DNA of 49,322 bases from Bryobacterales bacterium. Lineage in GTDB: Bacteria > Acidobacteriota > Terriglobia > Bryobacterales > Bryobacteraceae. The DNA lies in the NCBI GenBank assembly GCA_003167255.1, contig PMTR01000014.1, positions 182 through 49,503 of the forward strand, read 5' to 3'. The number at the start of each line of letters is the position of its first letter. Position 1 is the stretch's first letter. The notes below the pieces were generated by a model. That model did not search any database and was not told the origin of the DNA. It saw only the letters and a program-made list of their open reading frames with translations. Positions 1-7,414 of this stretch are shown in pieces. A program made the translations under genes and the position numbers.

Positions 1-1082
1 GGCATGCCGATGGCTTCGTAAAACTCGCCGAGGTCTTTGCTGAGGGGGGCCGCCCCGCTGGCGGCGATGCGCAGGCGGCCTCCGAAGCGCCCGCGCACTT
101 TGCGGAAGAAGAGGCGGTCCGCCAGGGCCAGCGGCAGGCGGATGCGCGCCGGCACCGGTTTATCCTCGCGGCGGTAGCGCGCGGCCGCGAGTCCCATGCC
201 GAGCGCTCCATAGAACGCTTTGCGGATGCCGGCAGGGCGCTTGCGAAGCTCCGTGCAGATGGTGGAGTAGATGCGCTCCCACATGCGCGGCGGGGCCAGC
301 AGGATGGTGGGCCGCACCTTGCGTATATCCTGGGGAAGCTTCAGCAGGCTCTCGAAGAAGGTGACCGGCATGCCGCAGCGCATGGGAAGAAACTCCATGA
401 CGACGCGCTGCGCGATGTGGGCCGAGGGTAGAAAAACCACGGTGGAATCCTTCGGCCCGAGGGGGAGGGCGGCGGGGCCCATATCGATGTTGGCGACTAC
501 CGACTGGTGGGTGACCAGCGCCATCTTAGGTTCGCCGGTGGCGCCGCTGGTCAGGTAGAGGATGGCCGTATCGGAGGGCGATACGCCGCTGCGTATGCGG
601 GCGAGCAATCCGGCGTCCCGGGCGAGCGCGTCGCGCCCTATCCCCCGCAGCGCCTCCAGGGTAATGGCGCCCTCGGCTTCGCCGGTGAGCAAAATCCAAA
701 AGGCGACGGGGGCGGCGCGCAGGGGCTTGTACGTCTTCGCGTCTTCCACGAAGACGGCCCGCGCGCCGGAAGCCTGGATGGTGCGCACCAGGTCGGGCGC
801 CGGATAGCTCGGGTACATGGCGGCGGCGATCGAGCCGTTGGTGAGGATGCCGAGATCGGCCAGGTAGAACTCCAGGCGGGTTTCGGAGTTGAGGGCGACG
901 ATGTCGCCTTTGGCGATGCCGAGATTGCGCAGACCGGCGGCGATTTCCTCGGCGGCTCGCTTGTACTGGTTCCAGGAATAGACCGTATAGGAGCCGTCAG
1001 GCGCGGGTTGGCGGAGGGCGGGAGCGTCGCCGTGGACGCGCGCAGTCTCTTCGAGAACCTGGTACAGGGTGCGGGGGGTCAC
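1..1082 (-). CDS. Long-chain acyl-CoA synthetase (AMP-forming), C-terminus beyond window
   Basis: The reverse strand is open from a GTG at 1082 (an in-frame TTG lies at 1091) to the window edge, giving about 360 residues. It reads as an AMP-binding enzyme that activates fatty acids as acyl-AMP and then acyl-CoA. The adenylate-forming P-loop is present as YLTSGATGEPK, where the usual TSGTTG is TSGATG, followed by ALVTHQ. Further on are PSAHIAQR, LAPPRMWERIY and IAASGAAPLS, typical of FadD15-like long-chain synthetases. The C-terminal lid domain would lie outside the window. No convincing ribosome binding site precedes either start, so the exact N-terminus is open. It follows the universal stress gene on the same strand with a gap of about 100 bases. 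Confidence 0.88.
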   Translation of the reverse strand, partial: MTPRTLYQVLEETARVHGDAPALRQPAPDGSYTVYSWNQYKRAAEEIAAGLRNLGIAKGDIVALNSETRLEFYLADLGILTNGSIAAAMYPSYPAPDLVRTIQASGARAVFVEDAKTYKPLRAAPVAFWILLTGEAEGAITLEALRGIGRDALARDAGLLARIRSGVSPSDTAILYLTSGATGEPKMALVTHQSVVANIDMGPAALPLGPKDSTVVFLPSAHIAQRVVMEFLPMRCGMPVTFFESLLKLPQDIRKVRPTILLAPPRMWERIYSTICTELRKRPAGIRKAFYGALGMGLAAARYRREDKPVPARIRLPLALADRLFFRKVRGRFGGRLRIAASGAAPLSKDLGEFYEAIGM

Positions 1083-1104
1083 TAAAAGCAATTTATCACG
1101 GTGG

Positions 1105-1132
1105 GACAGACGATCGCCTTGTGTCGTCTGTC
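1105..1132. repeat. Inverted repeat between acyl-CoA synthetase and universal stress gene
   Basis: GACAGACGA and TCGTCTGTC form a perfect 9-bp stem around a 10-base loop. It lies just upstream of the acyl-CoA synthetase start and downstream of the universal stress gene. No clear T-run follows on the gene strand, so a terminator is possible but not well supported. An operator for the synthetase gene is the alternative. Confidence 0.4.
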
Positions 1133-1189
1133 AAATTTTACCTGGCCCATCCCAACAGGCCACAAACGGCGATGGTCTGTCCTGCCAAA

Positions 1190-2053
1190 CTACACGCTGA
1201 CCACCGGGCAGGGGGACTGGCGGATGATGGCGTAGGAGTTGGTGCGCAGGCGGCCGAAATCGCCGGCGGCGCTGCCGCGGCCGATGACGACCGTGCCGGC
1301 GCCCACCCGCGCGGCAGCCGCACAGATGACGCGCGACGCCTCGCCGACTTCCAGCACCAGATCCGCCTCGGCGCCGACCGCGCGCTGCAGGCGGAGCAGT
1401 TCTTCTTCGGCGATCTCGCGAATTCCGCTGCGCCACGCGAGGTCGGGTTCGCCGGGCGGCTCGGCGTGGCCGGCGATGGCGTGCAGCAGGGTGAGGTGGC
1501 CATGGAACTCCCGCTGCAGCCAGGAGGCCCATCCCAGCGCGCGGGCGCTTTGTGGGCCAAGGTCGACGGCGCACAGAATCTCGCTGAAGGGCGCGGCCAC
1601 GGGGCGCGCCTCTTCCATGTGAACGCCGGTCCAGACAGGACAATCGGCGTCATGCAGCACCTTGGCCGTATTGGATCCCAGAATGAAGCGGCGGAAGGGT
1701 CCGTACCCGTGGGTAGGCATGGCGATCAGGTCGATGTGTTCCTGGCGGGTGAGTTCCACGATTTTGGAAGCGGGGTCGCCATGCAGCAAAAGGCGGCGCA
1801 CATTGAGTCCGGCAAGGGCATCGGGTTCAAAGGCTTCCAGTTCGCGTTCCGCCTGGAGCGTGCGCGAGCGGTAGACATCCACCAGCATGGAGCCGGCGAT
1901 CTCAACGCCGAATTCGGAATGCAGGGACGGTAAGACGTGGGCGAGAATCATCTCGGAGTGAAAGTGGAGGGCAAGTTCGCGGGCGTAACGCACGGCGAGG
2001 GCGCTACGTTCGGAAAAATCGACAGGCAGTAGGATTTTGGCAAGGGAATTCAT
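1190..2053 (-). CDS. Universal stress protein, two tandem Usp domains
   Basis: This 287-residue protein carries two UspA-type domains. The first begins ILLPVDFSE and ends in a GYGPFRRFILGSNT nucleotide-loop motif followed by DCPV. The second begins ILCAVDLGPQSARAL and ends with the less regular VIGRGSAAGDFG followed by CPVVSV. Usp proteins are cytoplasmic, bind nucleotides and support survival under starvation or stress, and tandem forms act like a fused dimer. The first domain keeps the G-2x-G-9x-G(S/T) pattern expected for ATP binding. The second is degenerate there, so only one half may bind ATP. The ATG at 2053 starts directly on the first beta strand, which supports this start. Confidence 0.9.
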   Translation of the reverse strand: MNSLAKILLPVDFSERSALAVRYARELALHFHSEMILAHVLPSLHSEFGVEIAGSMLVDVYRSRTLQAERELEAFEPDALAGLNVRRLLLHGDPASKIVELTRQEHIDLIAMPTHGYGPFRRFILGSNTAKVLHDADCPVWTGVHMEEARPVAAPFSEILCAVDLGPQSARALGWASWLQREFHGHLTLLHAIAGHAEPPGEPDLAWRSGIREIAEEELLRLQRAVGAEADLVLEVGEASRVICAAAARVGAGTVVIGRGSAAGDFGRLRTNSYAIIRQSPCPVVSV

Positions 2054-2131
2054 GATCGCCTCATTATTAGGATAGGACGATCTGGAATCGGGATGCCAGC
2101 GGGCGTGGGAGTGAGGAGAGATGAGTGGGGG

Positions 2132-2329
2132 CTATCTTTTGATGGCCGGCGCGGCGTCCCGATCCCAGGGAGCTTCGCCGCTTCTGGAAGCGGCGGCTTC
2201 CAGATAGCGCAGAGCCTGGCGGGTCAGCTCGGGGACCACGGGGTCCGGATGCCGCAGCAGCAGAACCAGCATGCGGATCCAGGCGAGTTCGTCGGGCTCG
2301 ATACCGATCACGGGGACGGTGTTGGCCAT
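2132..2329 (-). CDS. Small uncharacterised protein (65 aa)
   Basis: From ATG at 2329 the frame encodes 65 residues beginning MANTVPVIGIEPDELAWIR. It continues with a leucine-rich helix (MLVLLLRHPDP) and a second helix (ELTRQALRYLEAA). I do not recognise a named family. The composition is protein-like, while the longer upstream extension of the same frame is not, so I prefer the internal ATG. It lies upstream of the universal stress gene on the same strand and could be co-transcribed with it. It is probably cytoplasmic, since no signal peptide is seen. Confidence 0.55.
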   Translation of the reverse strand: MANTVPVIGIEPDELAWIRMLVLLLRHPDPVVPELTRQALRYLEAAASRSGEAPWDRDAAPAIKR

Positions 2330-2470
2330 CGGGAGAGTCTCACCCATCTCTTCGGACACGATGGGGGAATGTTGAGAGCTGGAGATCCCCGGTTTGCTGC
2401 CGATAAGAAAAGCGAGTGGAAGTCCGGCCGCGGGAAACCCCGGCGCCGGCAACCTAGCGAAGGAGTCGTT

Positions 2471-2752
2471 ATGGATTTAACCGCAATCAGCCGTAGCGTG
2501 ACGGGTGTCCATGCGCCAGCGCCTGCGGTGACCGTCGACAAGACGGCGGAACAAAGAGAAGTGGTTCAGGCGGTCAAGGCGATTAACGGCACGGAAATGT
2601 TCGGGCCGGAGAACGAGTTGCGTTTCCAGAAGGATCCGGAAACCAACCGGTATGTGGTTCGGGTGATCAACCGCAAGACCCGGGAAGTGGTCTCGCAAGT
2701 GCCGGAGGAGTATGTGCTCCGCTTGGCGGAAGACCTCAAGAAATCGGGCTAG
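2471..2752 (+). CDS. flaG: FlaG-family flagellar protein
   Basis: A 93-residue protein starts at ATG 2471 behind an AGGAG ribosome binding site. The N-terminal 25 residues are variable. The conserved part follows, with LRFQKDPETNRYVVRVINRKTREVVSQVPEEYVLRLAEDL, quoted here only as the signature region at about residues 50-90. That 'F..D..t...vV.vid..T.EVIRqIP.E..L.l' pattern defines the FlaG family, which influences flagellar filament length and assembly in other bacteria. A fliS gene lies downstream, supporting a flagellar role. A strong terminator separates the two, so they are probably separate transcripts. No flagellin or fliD is in the window. Confidence 0.85.
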   Translation: MDLTAISRSVTGVHAPAPAVTVDKTAEQREVVQAVKAINGTEMFGPENELRFQKDPETNRYVVRVINRKTREVVSQVPEEYVLRLAEDLKKSG

Positions 2753-2930
2753 TAGGGGCGGGGGCAGGCCGGCGAACCGGACGGGCCGGGCATCAAACAG
2801 GATCAGGTTGCGACCCGTGTGCCCGCGAGACGGGGGATGGCGGATGGCGGCAGCTCGACCGTGCCGGACATCTGCCGCATTGTCGGCCCGCGGCTGTTGC
2901 GCGAGCCATGGCTATCGGTGTGCACGCGCG

Positions 2931-2987
2931 CCGCGACGGCCGGAAGATCGCCTGTCGGATAGCGATCTTCCGGCCGTCGCGGTTTTT
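2931..2987 (+). terminator. Strong intrinsic terminator after flaG
   Basis: A perfect 21-bp inverted repeat (2931-2951 with 2962-2982) encloses a 10-base loop and is followed at once by TTTTT (2983-2987). This is the textbook form of a rho-independent terminator on the + strand. It lies about 180 bases after the flaG stop and about 90 bases before fliS. It should end flaG transcription and isolate fliS. Confidence 0.85.
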
Positions 2988-3009
2988 CACGCACGCCCAG
3001 TGAGAGACC

Positions 3010-3035
3010 CCGGAACGGTAAACCGGAACGGTAAA
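3010..3035. repeat. 13-bp tandem repeat upstream of fliS
   Basis: CCGGAACGGTAAA occurs twice in immediate succession (3010-3022 and 3023-3035), about 40 bases before the fliS start. It could be a regulator site or simple slippage. Nothing else here distinguishes the two. Confidence 0.6.
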
Positions 3036-3075
3036 GAAGCTGCCTGGACCGCCGATAAGCCTTTTGGAGAACAAC

Positions 3076-3555
3076 ATGTGGAATAGCGGACACGACGCGT
3101 ACCTGGAAAGCAGAGTGCTGACGGCGGACCCCATCGAATTGGTGAACCTGCTCTACCAGGCCTGCACCCAAGCGGTGCGGGAGGCCCGGCGCCACCTGGC
3201 GGAAGGACGGATCGCGGAACGGTCGCGAGAGATCAACCAGGCGTGCGCCATTTTGATCGAACTTGCCACAGCGCTAGACCACGAACGAGGCGGGGAGATC
3301 AGCCAGCGCCTGGCCCTTCTCTACGACTATATGCAGCGGCGTCTGCTGGAGGCCAATATGCGGCAGAGCGATGCCCCTCTGGCGGACGTTCTCGGCCTGC
3401 TATCCACTCTCTCCGAGGCATGGGCCGGAATCGCAAAACCGGAAGAGAAGCCCGTGGCGGAAAGTCCCTGGTCGCAGCCCGCGGCGGAAAGTCCTTGGTC
3501 GCAGCCCGTCTTGCCGGAAGCCGACGACTACCGCTTGCGGGCGTTCAGTTTCTAG
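3076..3555 (+). CDS. fliS: Flagellar export chaperone FliS
   Basis: The 159-residue frame from ATG 3076 reads as FliS, the cytoplasmic chaperone that binds the flagellin C-terminus and holds it unfolded for export. Visible signatures are the N-terminal AYLESRVLTADPIELVNLLY, the helix with RSREINQA, and LALLYDYMQRRLLEAN. An upstream TTG at 3064 is in frame but lies over the ribosome binding site (GGAG, 3066-3069), so ATG 3076 is the better start. The C-terminal tail is unusual: AESPWSQP is repeated exactly at residues 128-135 and 137-144, from a 27-bp tandem duplication. The tail lies beyond the conserved four-helix core. Confidence 0.9.
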   Translation: MWNSGHDAYLESRVLTADPIELVNLLYQACTQAVREARRHLAEGRIAERSREINQACAILIELATALDHERGGEISQRLALLYDYMQRRLLEANMRQSDAPLADVLGLLSTLSEAWAGIAKPEEKPVAESPWSQPAAESPWSQPVLPEADDYRLRAFSF

Positions 3556-3583
3556 CGGGGACGAGCCATCCCCGACGCCCCTG

Positions 3584-3850
3584 CTATTGCAGGCGCGGGC
3601 GATTCTGTTCGTTCAGGATCAGCCCGTCGAAAATCGCTAGCACCTGTTTGCGATAGGCACAAACGCGCCGCAGATTGTCCCGGAAGCTGGCCTCAAAGTC
3701 CCGTGCTTTCATCCACTTCTCGATCATTGGATGCGGCACGTCGATATCCTGCCGGAGTGTGTCCACGTCGTGCCCGCGTAGGAATAGACCGTAGAAGAAC
3801 GCAGCTTCCCGCTGCGGCGCCAGTGGATCGTAATCGTCTCTCGCCGTCAT
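3584..3850 (-). CDS. Small conserved-looking protein (88 aa), function unknown
   Basis: From ATG 3850 the frame gives MTARDDYDPLAPQREAAFF, then YGLFLRGHDVDTLRQDIDVPHPMIEKWM and FRDNLRRVCAYRKQVLAIFDGL. The middle part resembles a short helix-turn-helix-like segment (LRQDIDVPHPMIEKWM). The charged helical composition suggests a small cytoplasmic, possibly DNA-binding, protein. I do not know a named family. It is transcribed away from the cupin gene, with which it shares an upstream region of about 110 bases. Confidence 0.6.
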   Translation of the reverse strand: MTARDDYDPLAPQREAAFFYGLFLRGHDVDTLRQDIDVPHPMIEKWMKARDFEASFRDNLRRVCAYRKQVLAIFDGLILNEQNRPRLQ

Positions 3851-3958
3851 CGTGGTACTCAGCGAAATTGTAAGTATACCGGGGACCTTTGTGATCCGGC
3901 AAGTCCAATCTGCCGGTTTGCCGCGACTGTTAGAATGATTCCATACGGGGAGGCAACG

Positions 3959-4321
3959 GTGCCAACATTCATATCCAAGCCTACGCGGGTAGAGTCCGCC
4001 GGCAACAAACCCAAACTGATTGACGAATATGTCGGACGTGTAAATTCCGCCACCAGCCAAACCAGCATCGCCCACATGCGCAGCCCCGGCGGATGGCAGG
4101 AACCTGGCCAGACTCCGGAATTCGACGAATTCACTGTCGTATTACGCGGCACCCTACGCGTGGAACATCACACAGGCTCGATGGATGTTCACTCGGGTCA
4201 GGCCGTGATCGCACACCGCGGCGAGTGGGTGCGCTACAGCACACCCGGGGCAGATGGCGCCGAATATATTGCGGTGTGCCTGCCTGCGTTCGCCCTCGAT
4301 ACGGTTCACCGCGACGAGTGA
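3959..4321 (+). CDS. Cupin-domain protein
   Basis: This small single-domain cupin has the barrel pattern: PEFDEFTVVLRGTLRVEHHTG forms the first motif area, then HSGQAVIAHRGEWVRYSTPG, and a closing strand EYIAVCLPAF. Cupins of this size bind a metal or small ligand. A typical metal-binding HxH is not obvious in motif 1, where E-F-D-E-F occupies the place, so the substrate cannot be named. An ATG at 3935 is in frame, but a GGGGAGG ribosome binding site (3947-3953) lies five bases before GTG 3959. I therefore chose the GTG, giving 120 residues. The protein is probably cytoplasmic. Confidence 0.75.
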   Translation: MPTFISKPTRVESAGNKPKLIDEYVGRVNSATSQTSIAHMRSPGGWQEPGQTPEFDEFTVVLRGTLRVEHHTGSMDVHSGQAVIAHRGEWVRYSTPGADGAEYIAVCLPAFALDTVHRDE

Positions 4322-4328
4322 AGCGCGT

Positions 4329-4721
4329 CTATCCGGCGGCCGCCGCAGTCATCATGCCGCTCATGCTGCGCGTCTTGAACTCGTATCTCTCGATCCGGAC
4401 GGCCGCCCGCTGCGCCTCGGAGCGAATCACGCGGCCCGTGGCGACGAATTGCAGGGGGCAAATGCCATCCAGCCTCGCCGGCCAGTTCACGCTCAACTCC
4501 ACCATGCGCCCAATCGGCAGTTTCTCTTCAGTGGTGAACAGAATTCCGCCGCTGCCGATGTTCAGCGTGGTGCCACAGCCGATGATTTTGGCAGTCCGGG
4601 CCTGAATCAGGCGATAACGTACGTCCTCACAAACCGGAAACCTGTTAGTACCCCGACGTTCGGGGGATCCTCCGATTGGAGCACGTGAACTGTCTGTGCT
4701 TGTATTCATGGGTTCTATCAT
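4329..4721 (-). CDS. PilZ-domain protein
   Basis: About 130 residues with a PilZ fold: ERRGTNRFPV near the N-terminus provides arginines like the RxxxR motif. NIGSGGILF is the (D/N)xSxxG motif, followed by PIGRMVELSVNWP and a final GRVIRSE strand. PilZ domains bind cyclic di-GMP and pass the signal to motility, polysaccharide export or a partner protein. The first arginine box, RRGTNR, is somewhat shifted from the canonical form, so binding is likely but not certain. The start is ATG 4721 or ATG 4709. It is convergent with the cupin gene, and flagellar genes lie 1-2 kb away. Confidence 0.82.
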   Translation of the reverse strand: MIEPMNTSTDSSRAPIGGSPERRGTNRFPVCEDVRYRLIQARTAKIIGCGTTLNIGSGGILFTTEEKLPIGRMVELSVNWPARLDGICPLQFVATGRVIRSEAQRAAVRIERYEFKTRSMSGMMTAAAAG

Positions 4722-4872
4722 GGAGCTTTGTCTGATAGAGCACAATAGTTCTAAAGTCACGTATCTTTACAGAAAGGCCCCCAGTACTTTGGTTGCATAC
4801 TGTATAGATGTGGGAAAACCCTACATATTCGGCGGTGAGGGGCCGCCGCGGACGTTCTGATATTCTGGCGTC

Positions 4873-5619
4873 ATGGACCAGGACCAATTACGAACGCTGT
4901 TCGAGCAGGTGCGCACCGGCGCGGTAGACATCGAGGCAGCCATGGGGCGCATGCGGCACATGCCGTTTGAAGACCTGGGATTTGCCAAGGTGGATCACCA
5001 TCGCGCCCTGCGTCACGGCTTGCCGGAAGTCATCTTCGCCAAGGGCAAGACGCCGGAGCAGGTGGTCGCCATTGCGCGCAGCCTGCTGGCCAACGCACAA
5101 AACGTGCTGATTACCCGCGCCGATCGCGAGTGCGCCGCCGTGGTCGTCGCGCAATTGCCCGGCGCAGAGTACCTCCCGCTCTCCGGAGTCATCCGCTTCT
5201 GGCGCGACCGCACGGTGCACGGCAAGGGTCGCATCGCCGTGGTTTGCGCCGGCACCAGCGATATCCCTGTGGCGGAGGAAGCCCAGGTCACCGCGGAAAT
5301 CATGGGCAATGACGTGGATACCATCCACGATATTGGAGTCGCCGGCATCCACCGCCTGATGAACAGCCGCGAACGCCTGACCCAGGCGCGCGTAGTGGTG
5401 GTGTGCGCCGGCATGGAAGGCGCGCTCCCCAGCGTGGTGGGCGGCCTGGTCTCGTGCCCGGTAATCGCCGTGCCGACCAGCGTGGGGTACGGGGCCAGCT
5501 TTCATGGACTTGCCGCGTTGCTCGGCATGTTGAACAGTTGCGCCAGCAACGTCACGGTGGTGAACATCGATAACGGCTTCGGCGCCGGCTACGTGGCCAG
5601 CCTGATCAACCGGTTGTAG
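4873..5619 (+). CDS. larB: LarB, pyridinium carboxylase of nickel-pincer cofactor synthesis
   Basis: A 248-residue protein with the LarB plan: an N-terminal helical part ([22 protein letters not shown]) followed by a PurE-like carboxylase domain. Visible PurE-like motifs are [48 protein letters not shown] and [12 protein letters not shown]. LarB carboxylates and hydrolyses nicotinic acid adenine dinucleotide as the first step to the nickel-pincer nucleotide used by lactate racemase-type enzymes. larC and larE are not in the window, so the rest of the pathway must be elsewhere. The stop codon runs straight into a hairpin repeat (5620-5639). Confidence 0.9.
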   Translation: MDQDQLRTLFEQVRTGAVDIEAAMGRMRHMPFEDLGFAKVDHHRALRHGLPEVIFAKGKTPEQVVAIARSLLANAQNVLITRADRECAAVVVAQLPGAEYLPLSGVIRFWRDRTVHGKGRIAVVCAGTSDIPVAEEAQVTAEIMGNDVDTIHDIGVAGIHRLMNSRERLTQARVVVVCAGMEGALPSVVGGLVSCPVIAVPTSVGYGASFHGLAALLGMLNSCASNVTVVNIDNGFGAGYVASLINRL

Positions 5620-5639
5620 GACAGGCCTCCCGGCCTGTC
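5620..5639. repeat. Hairpin repeat copy 1 (GACAGGCC-TCCC-GGCCTGTC)
   Basis: A perfect 8-bp stem with a 4-base loop begins at the last base region of larB. The same 20-base sequence recurs at 7259-7278 and, with one change, at 7395-7414. A stretched relative lies at 5665-5697, where GACAGGC and GCCTGTC are 19 bases apart. All copies sit between genes. They resemble REP-type intergenic palindromes and may also act as terminators, although no T-run follows. Confidence 0.75.
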
Positions 5640-5664
5640 TGCGGAACAAATGCGTGTTGAGGAA

Positions 5665-5697
5665 GACAGGCGGACCCGGAGGGTACCCCGGCCTGTC
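5665..5697. repeat. Hairpin repeat copy 2 (stretched)
   Basis: GACAGGC (5665-5671) and GCCTGTC (5691-5697) repeat the arms of the neighbouring 20-base palindrome but enclose a longer GC-rich loop. The element abuts the end of the oxidoreductase gene on the reverse strand. Confidence 0.5.
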
Positions 5698-7125
5698 CTA
5701 CCCTTTCTTCACCGGCACGGAGCCGGGCTTGCCCATCTTCTCAATCTCGTTGAAGTAGACCTTACGGCCTTCGTCCATCGCCATATTGGACAGGATCACG
5801 GCTACCGAATCCGCCATGCCGACTTCCATATTGGCCTTGGGGGTCTGGCCGGTGCGGCAGCAGTCGAAGAAACTTTCCAACTCCACGTCCACCGGATTGC
5901 CCTGCTCTTCCTGCAGCATGACACCCTTGCTGGTCAGCCAGCGCTTGGCGAACTTCACTTCCTTGTCGATGAAGCTTTCCTTGCCGGTGAAGTTCAGGTC
6001 GCTGGTCATGATCGGGATGGGGCCGTTGGCGCCGCCGCCGGTCACCATGGTGGCGCCCGCCACGAAAGGCTCCTTTTTCTTCTCGCCGGCCTTGGCGCTC
6101 TCAGCGGCTTTCTTGGGAGGCTCCCGGTACCACCAGGCGATGCAGTGCGGGTCGTCGAACCCGACGGTGATTTCGATGGTGCCGTCGGTCCCCATGATGC
6201 ACTCGCCCATCTGCGCGCGCGAGCAGTTGAAGTAGGGCAGGAACTGGTTGGTGCTGATCGACGAATAGGTGAGTTGCCGGCCTTTCGGATACCGGTAAGT
6301 CAACTGGACGTTGTCATAAACGTCGCGGCCGTCCTTCAGCACGTCCAGGCTGCCGAAGCCGGTTACGAATTCCGGTCCGGAGCCGAACATCCAGTCCGCC
6401 ACATCCACCTGGTGCGAGGTCAACTCGGCCGTCAGTCCGCCCGACATCGACCGGTAAACGCGCCAGTTGGCGATATTCTTCTCGCCACCCGGCTTCATGG
6501 TCCACAGCGAACTGGGTTCGTTGATCATGTTGCGGTGCCACTGCGCGTGCATGTAGTACACATCGCCCAGAATGCCCTTGTCCACCATCTGCTTCACCGT
6601 CTGGTAGAAGTAGCTGTAGCGGCGCTGCAATCCGGTCTGCAGAACCTGCTTGGGATGCTCGGCGTGCAAGGCGCGCAGGGCGTGAACTTCCTCCGGCTTG
6701 AAGACCAGGCACTTCTCGCAGAAGACGTGCTTGCCGGCCATCAGCGCATCTTTCGTGATCGGAAAGTGAACGAAAAGAGGGGTGGTGACGATTACCGCGT
6801 CCACGTCCTTGGCGGCCAGCAGTTCGCGATAGTCCTTGAACTCCTTCGGATTGTTGCCGATCGTGTCGAAGCCGTGCTTGAGGTTCTCGGGATTGATATC
6901 GCAAACCGCGACGCAGCGCCCGTTGTCAATGCCCTTCAGATGCTTCAGGAGATAGGTGCCGCGGCTGCCGGTGCCGATGATGCCGTACTGCACCTGGTCA
7001 TTGGCGGCTCTTACCTTCTGGACGGCGGGAGCGCCGTATACCGCGGGGATAGCGGCAGCCACCGCTGTCACCGCTCCGGCGGCCTTCACGAACTCGCGGC
7101 GGGAGACATCTTGGTCCTGGGCCAT
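5698..7125 (-). CDS. Tat-exported Gfo/Idh/MocA-family oxidoreductase
   Basis: The 475-residue product starts at ATG 7125 behind AAGAGGTG. Residues 8-30 form a twin-arginine signal (SRREFVKAAG followed by an alanine-rich stretch), so it should be exported folded with its cofactor. The Rossmann motif GIIGTGSRG follows, then the family's GKHVFCEKCLVF (the usual EKP is EKC here) and the C-terminal-domain motif HQVDVADWMFG. Relatives are NAD(P)-dependent sugar or inositol dehydrogenases, or glycosidases using transient oxidation. The exact substrate cannot be read from the sequence. Tat-borne members are common in Acidobacteriota and Planctomycetes and usually relate to carbohydrate use. Hairpin repeats border both ends. 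Confidence 0.9.
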   Translation of the reverse strand: MAQDQDVSRREFVKAAGAVTAVAAAIPAVYGAPAVQKVRAANDQVQYGIIGTGSRGTYLLKHLKGIDNGRCVAVCDINPENLKHGFDTIGNNPKEFKDYRELLAAKDVDAVIVTTPLFVHFPITKDALMAGKHVFCEKCLVFKPEEVHALRALHAEHPKQVLQTGLQRRYSYFYQTVKQMVDKGILGDVYYMHAQWHRNMINEPSSLWTMKPGGEKNIANWRVYRSMSGGLTAELTSHQVDVADWMFGSGPEFVTGFGSLDVLKDGRDVYDNVQLTYRYPKGRQLTYSSISTNQFLPYFNCSRAQMGECIMGTDGTIEITVGFDDPHCIAWWYREPPKKAAESAKAGEKKKEPFVAGATMVTGGGANGPIPIMTSDLNFTGKESFIDKEVKFAKRWLTSKGVMLQEEQGNPVDVELESFFDCCRTGQTPKANMEVGMADSVAVILSNMAMDEGRKVYFNEIEKMGKPGSVPVKKG

Positions 7126-7258
7126 TTGAGGGCACCTCTTTTCGTATTTTCCCCGATTGTAGCATGCGCCTTTTGGTAACCGAACTGCTATCCGCGCGTA
7201 TACCCAGGGCGTCATGCGCTGGGAAAGTTCACGGCTACCTGTTCCGCTTTTAGGTAGG

Positions 7259-7278
7259 ACAGGCCTCCCGGCCTGTCC
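7259..7278. repeat. Hairpin repeat copy 3
   Basis: This is identical over 20 bases to the element at 5620-5639 (GACAGGCC, TCCC, GGCCTGTC). It lies in the gap between the oxidoreductase start and the end of the FRG gene. Confidence 0.75.
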
Positions 7279-7374
7279 CTGGAGATTGGCCATTTGCGCC
7301 GCAAATCTGGCGCGACAAGTTTCTCGCCGGCGGAACCGCCTGCCTGCATCGGTGGGGCATGCTTCAGCTTGCCA

Positions 7375-7414
7375 GGCGAGCGAAGCTCGCCCAGGACAGG
7401 CCTCCCGGCCGGTC
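7375..7414. repeat. Hairpin repeat copy 4 with an adjoining hairpin
   Basis: GGCGAGC-GAA-GCTCGCC (7375-7391) is a perfect 7-bp hairpin. GACAGGCCTCCCGGCCGGTC (7395-7414), a one-base variant of the repeat family, follows directly and ends at the stop codon of the FRG gene on the reverse strand. The pair may terminate FRG-gene transcription. Confidence 0.65.
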
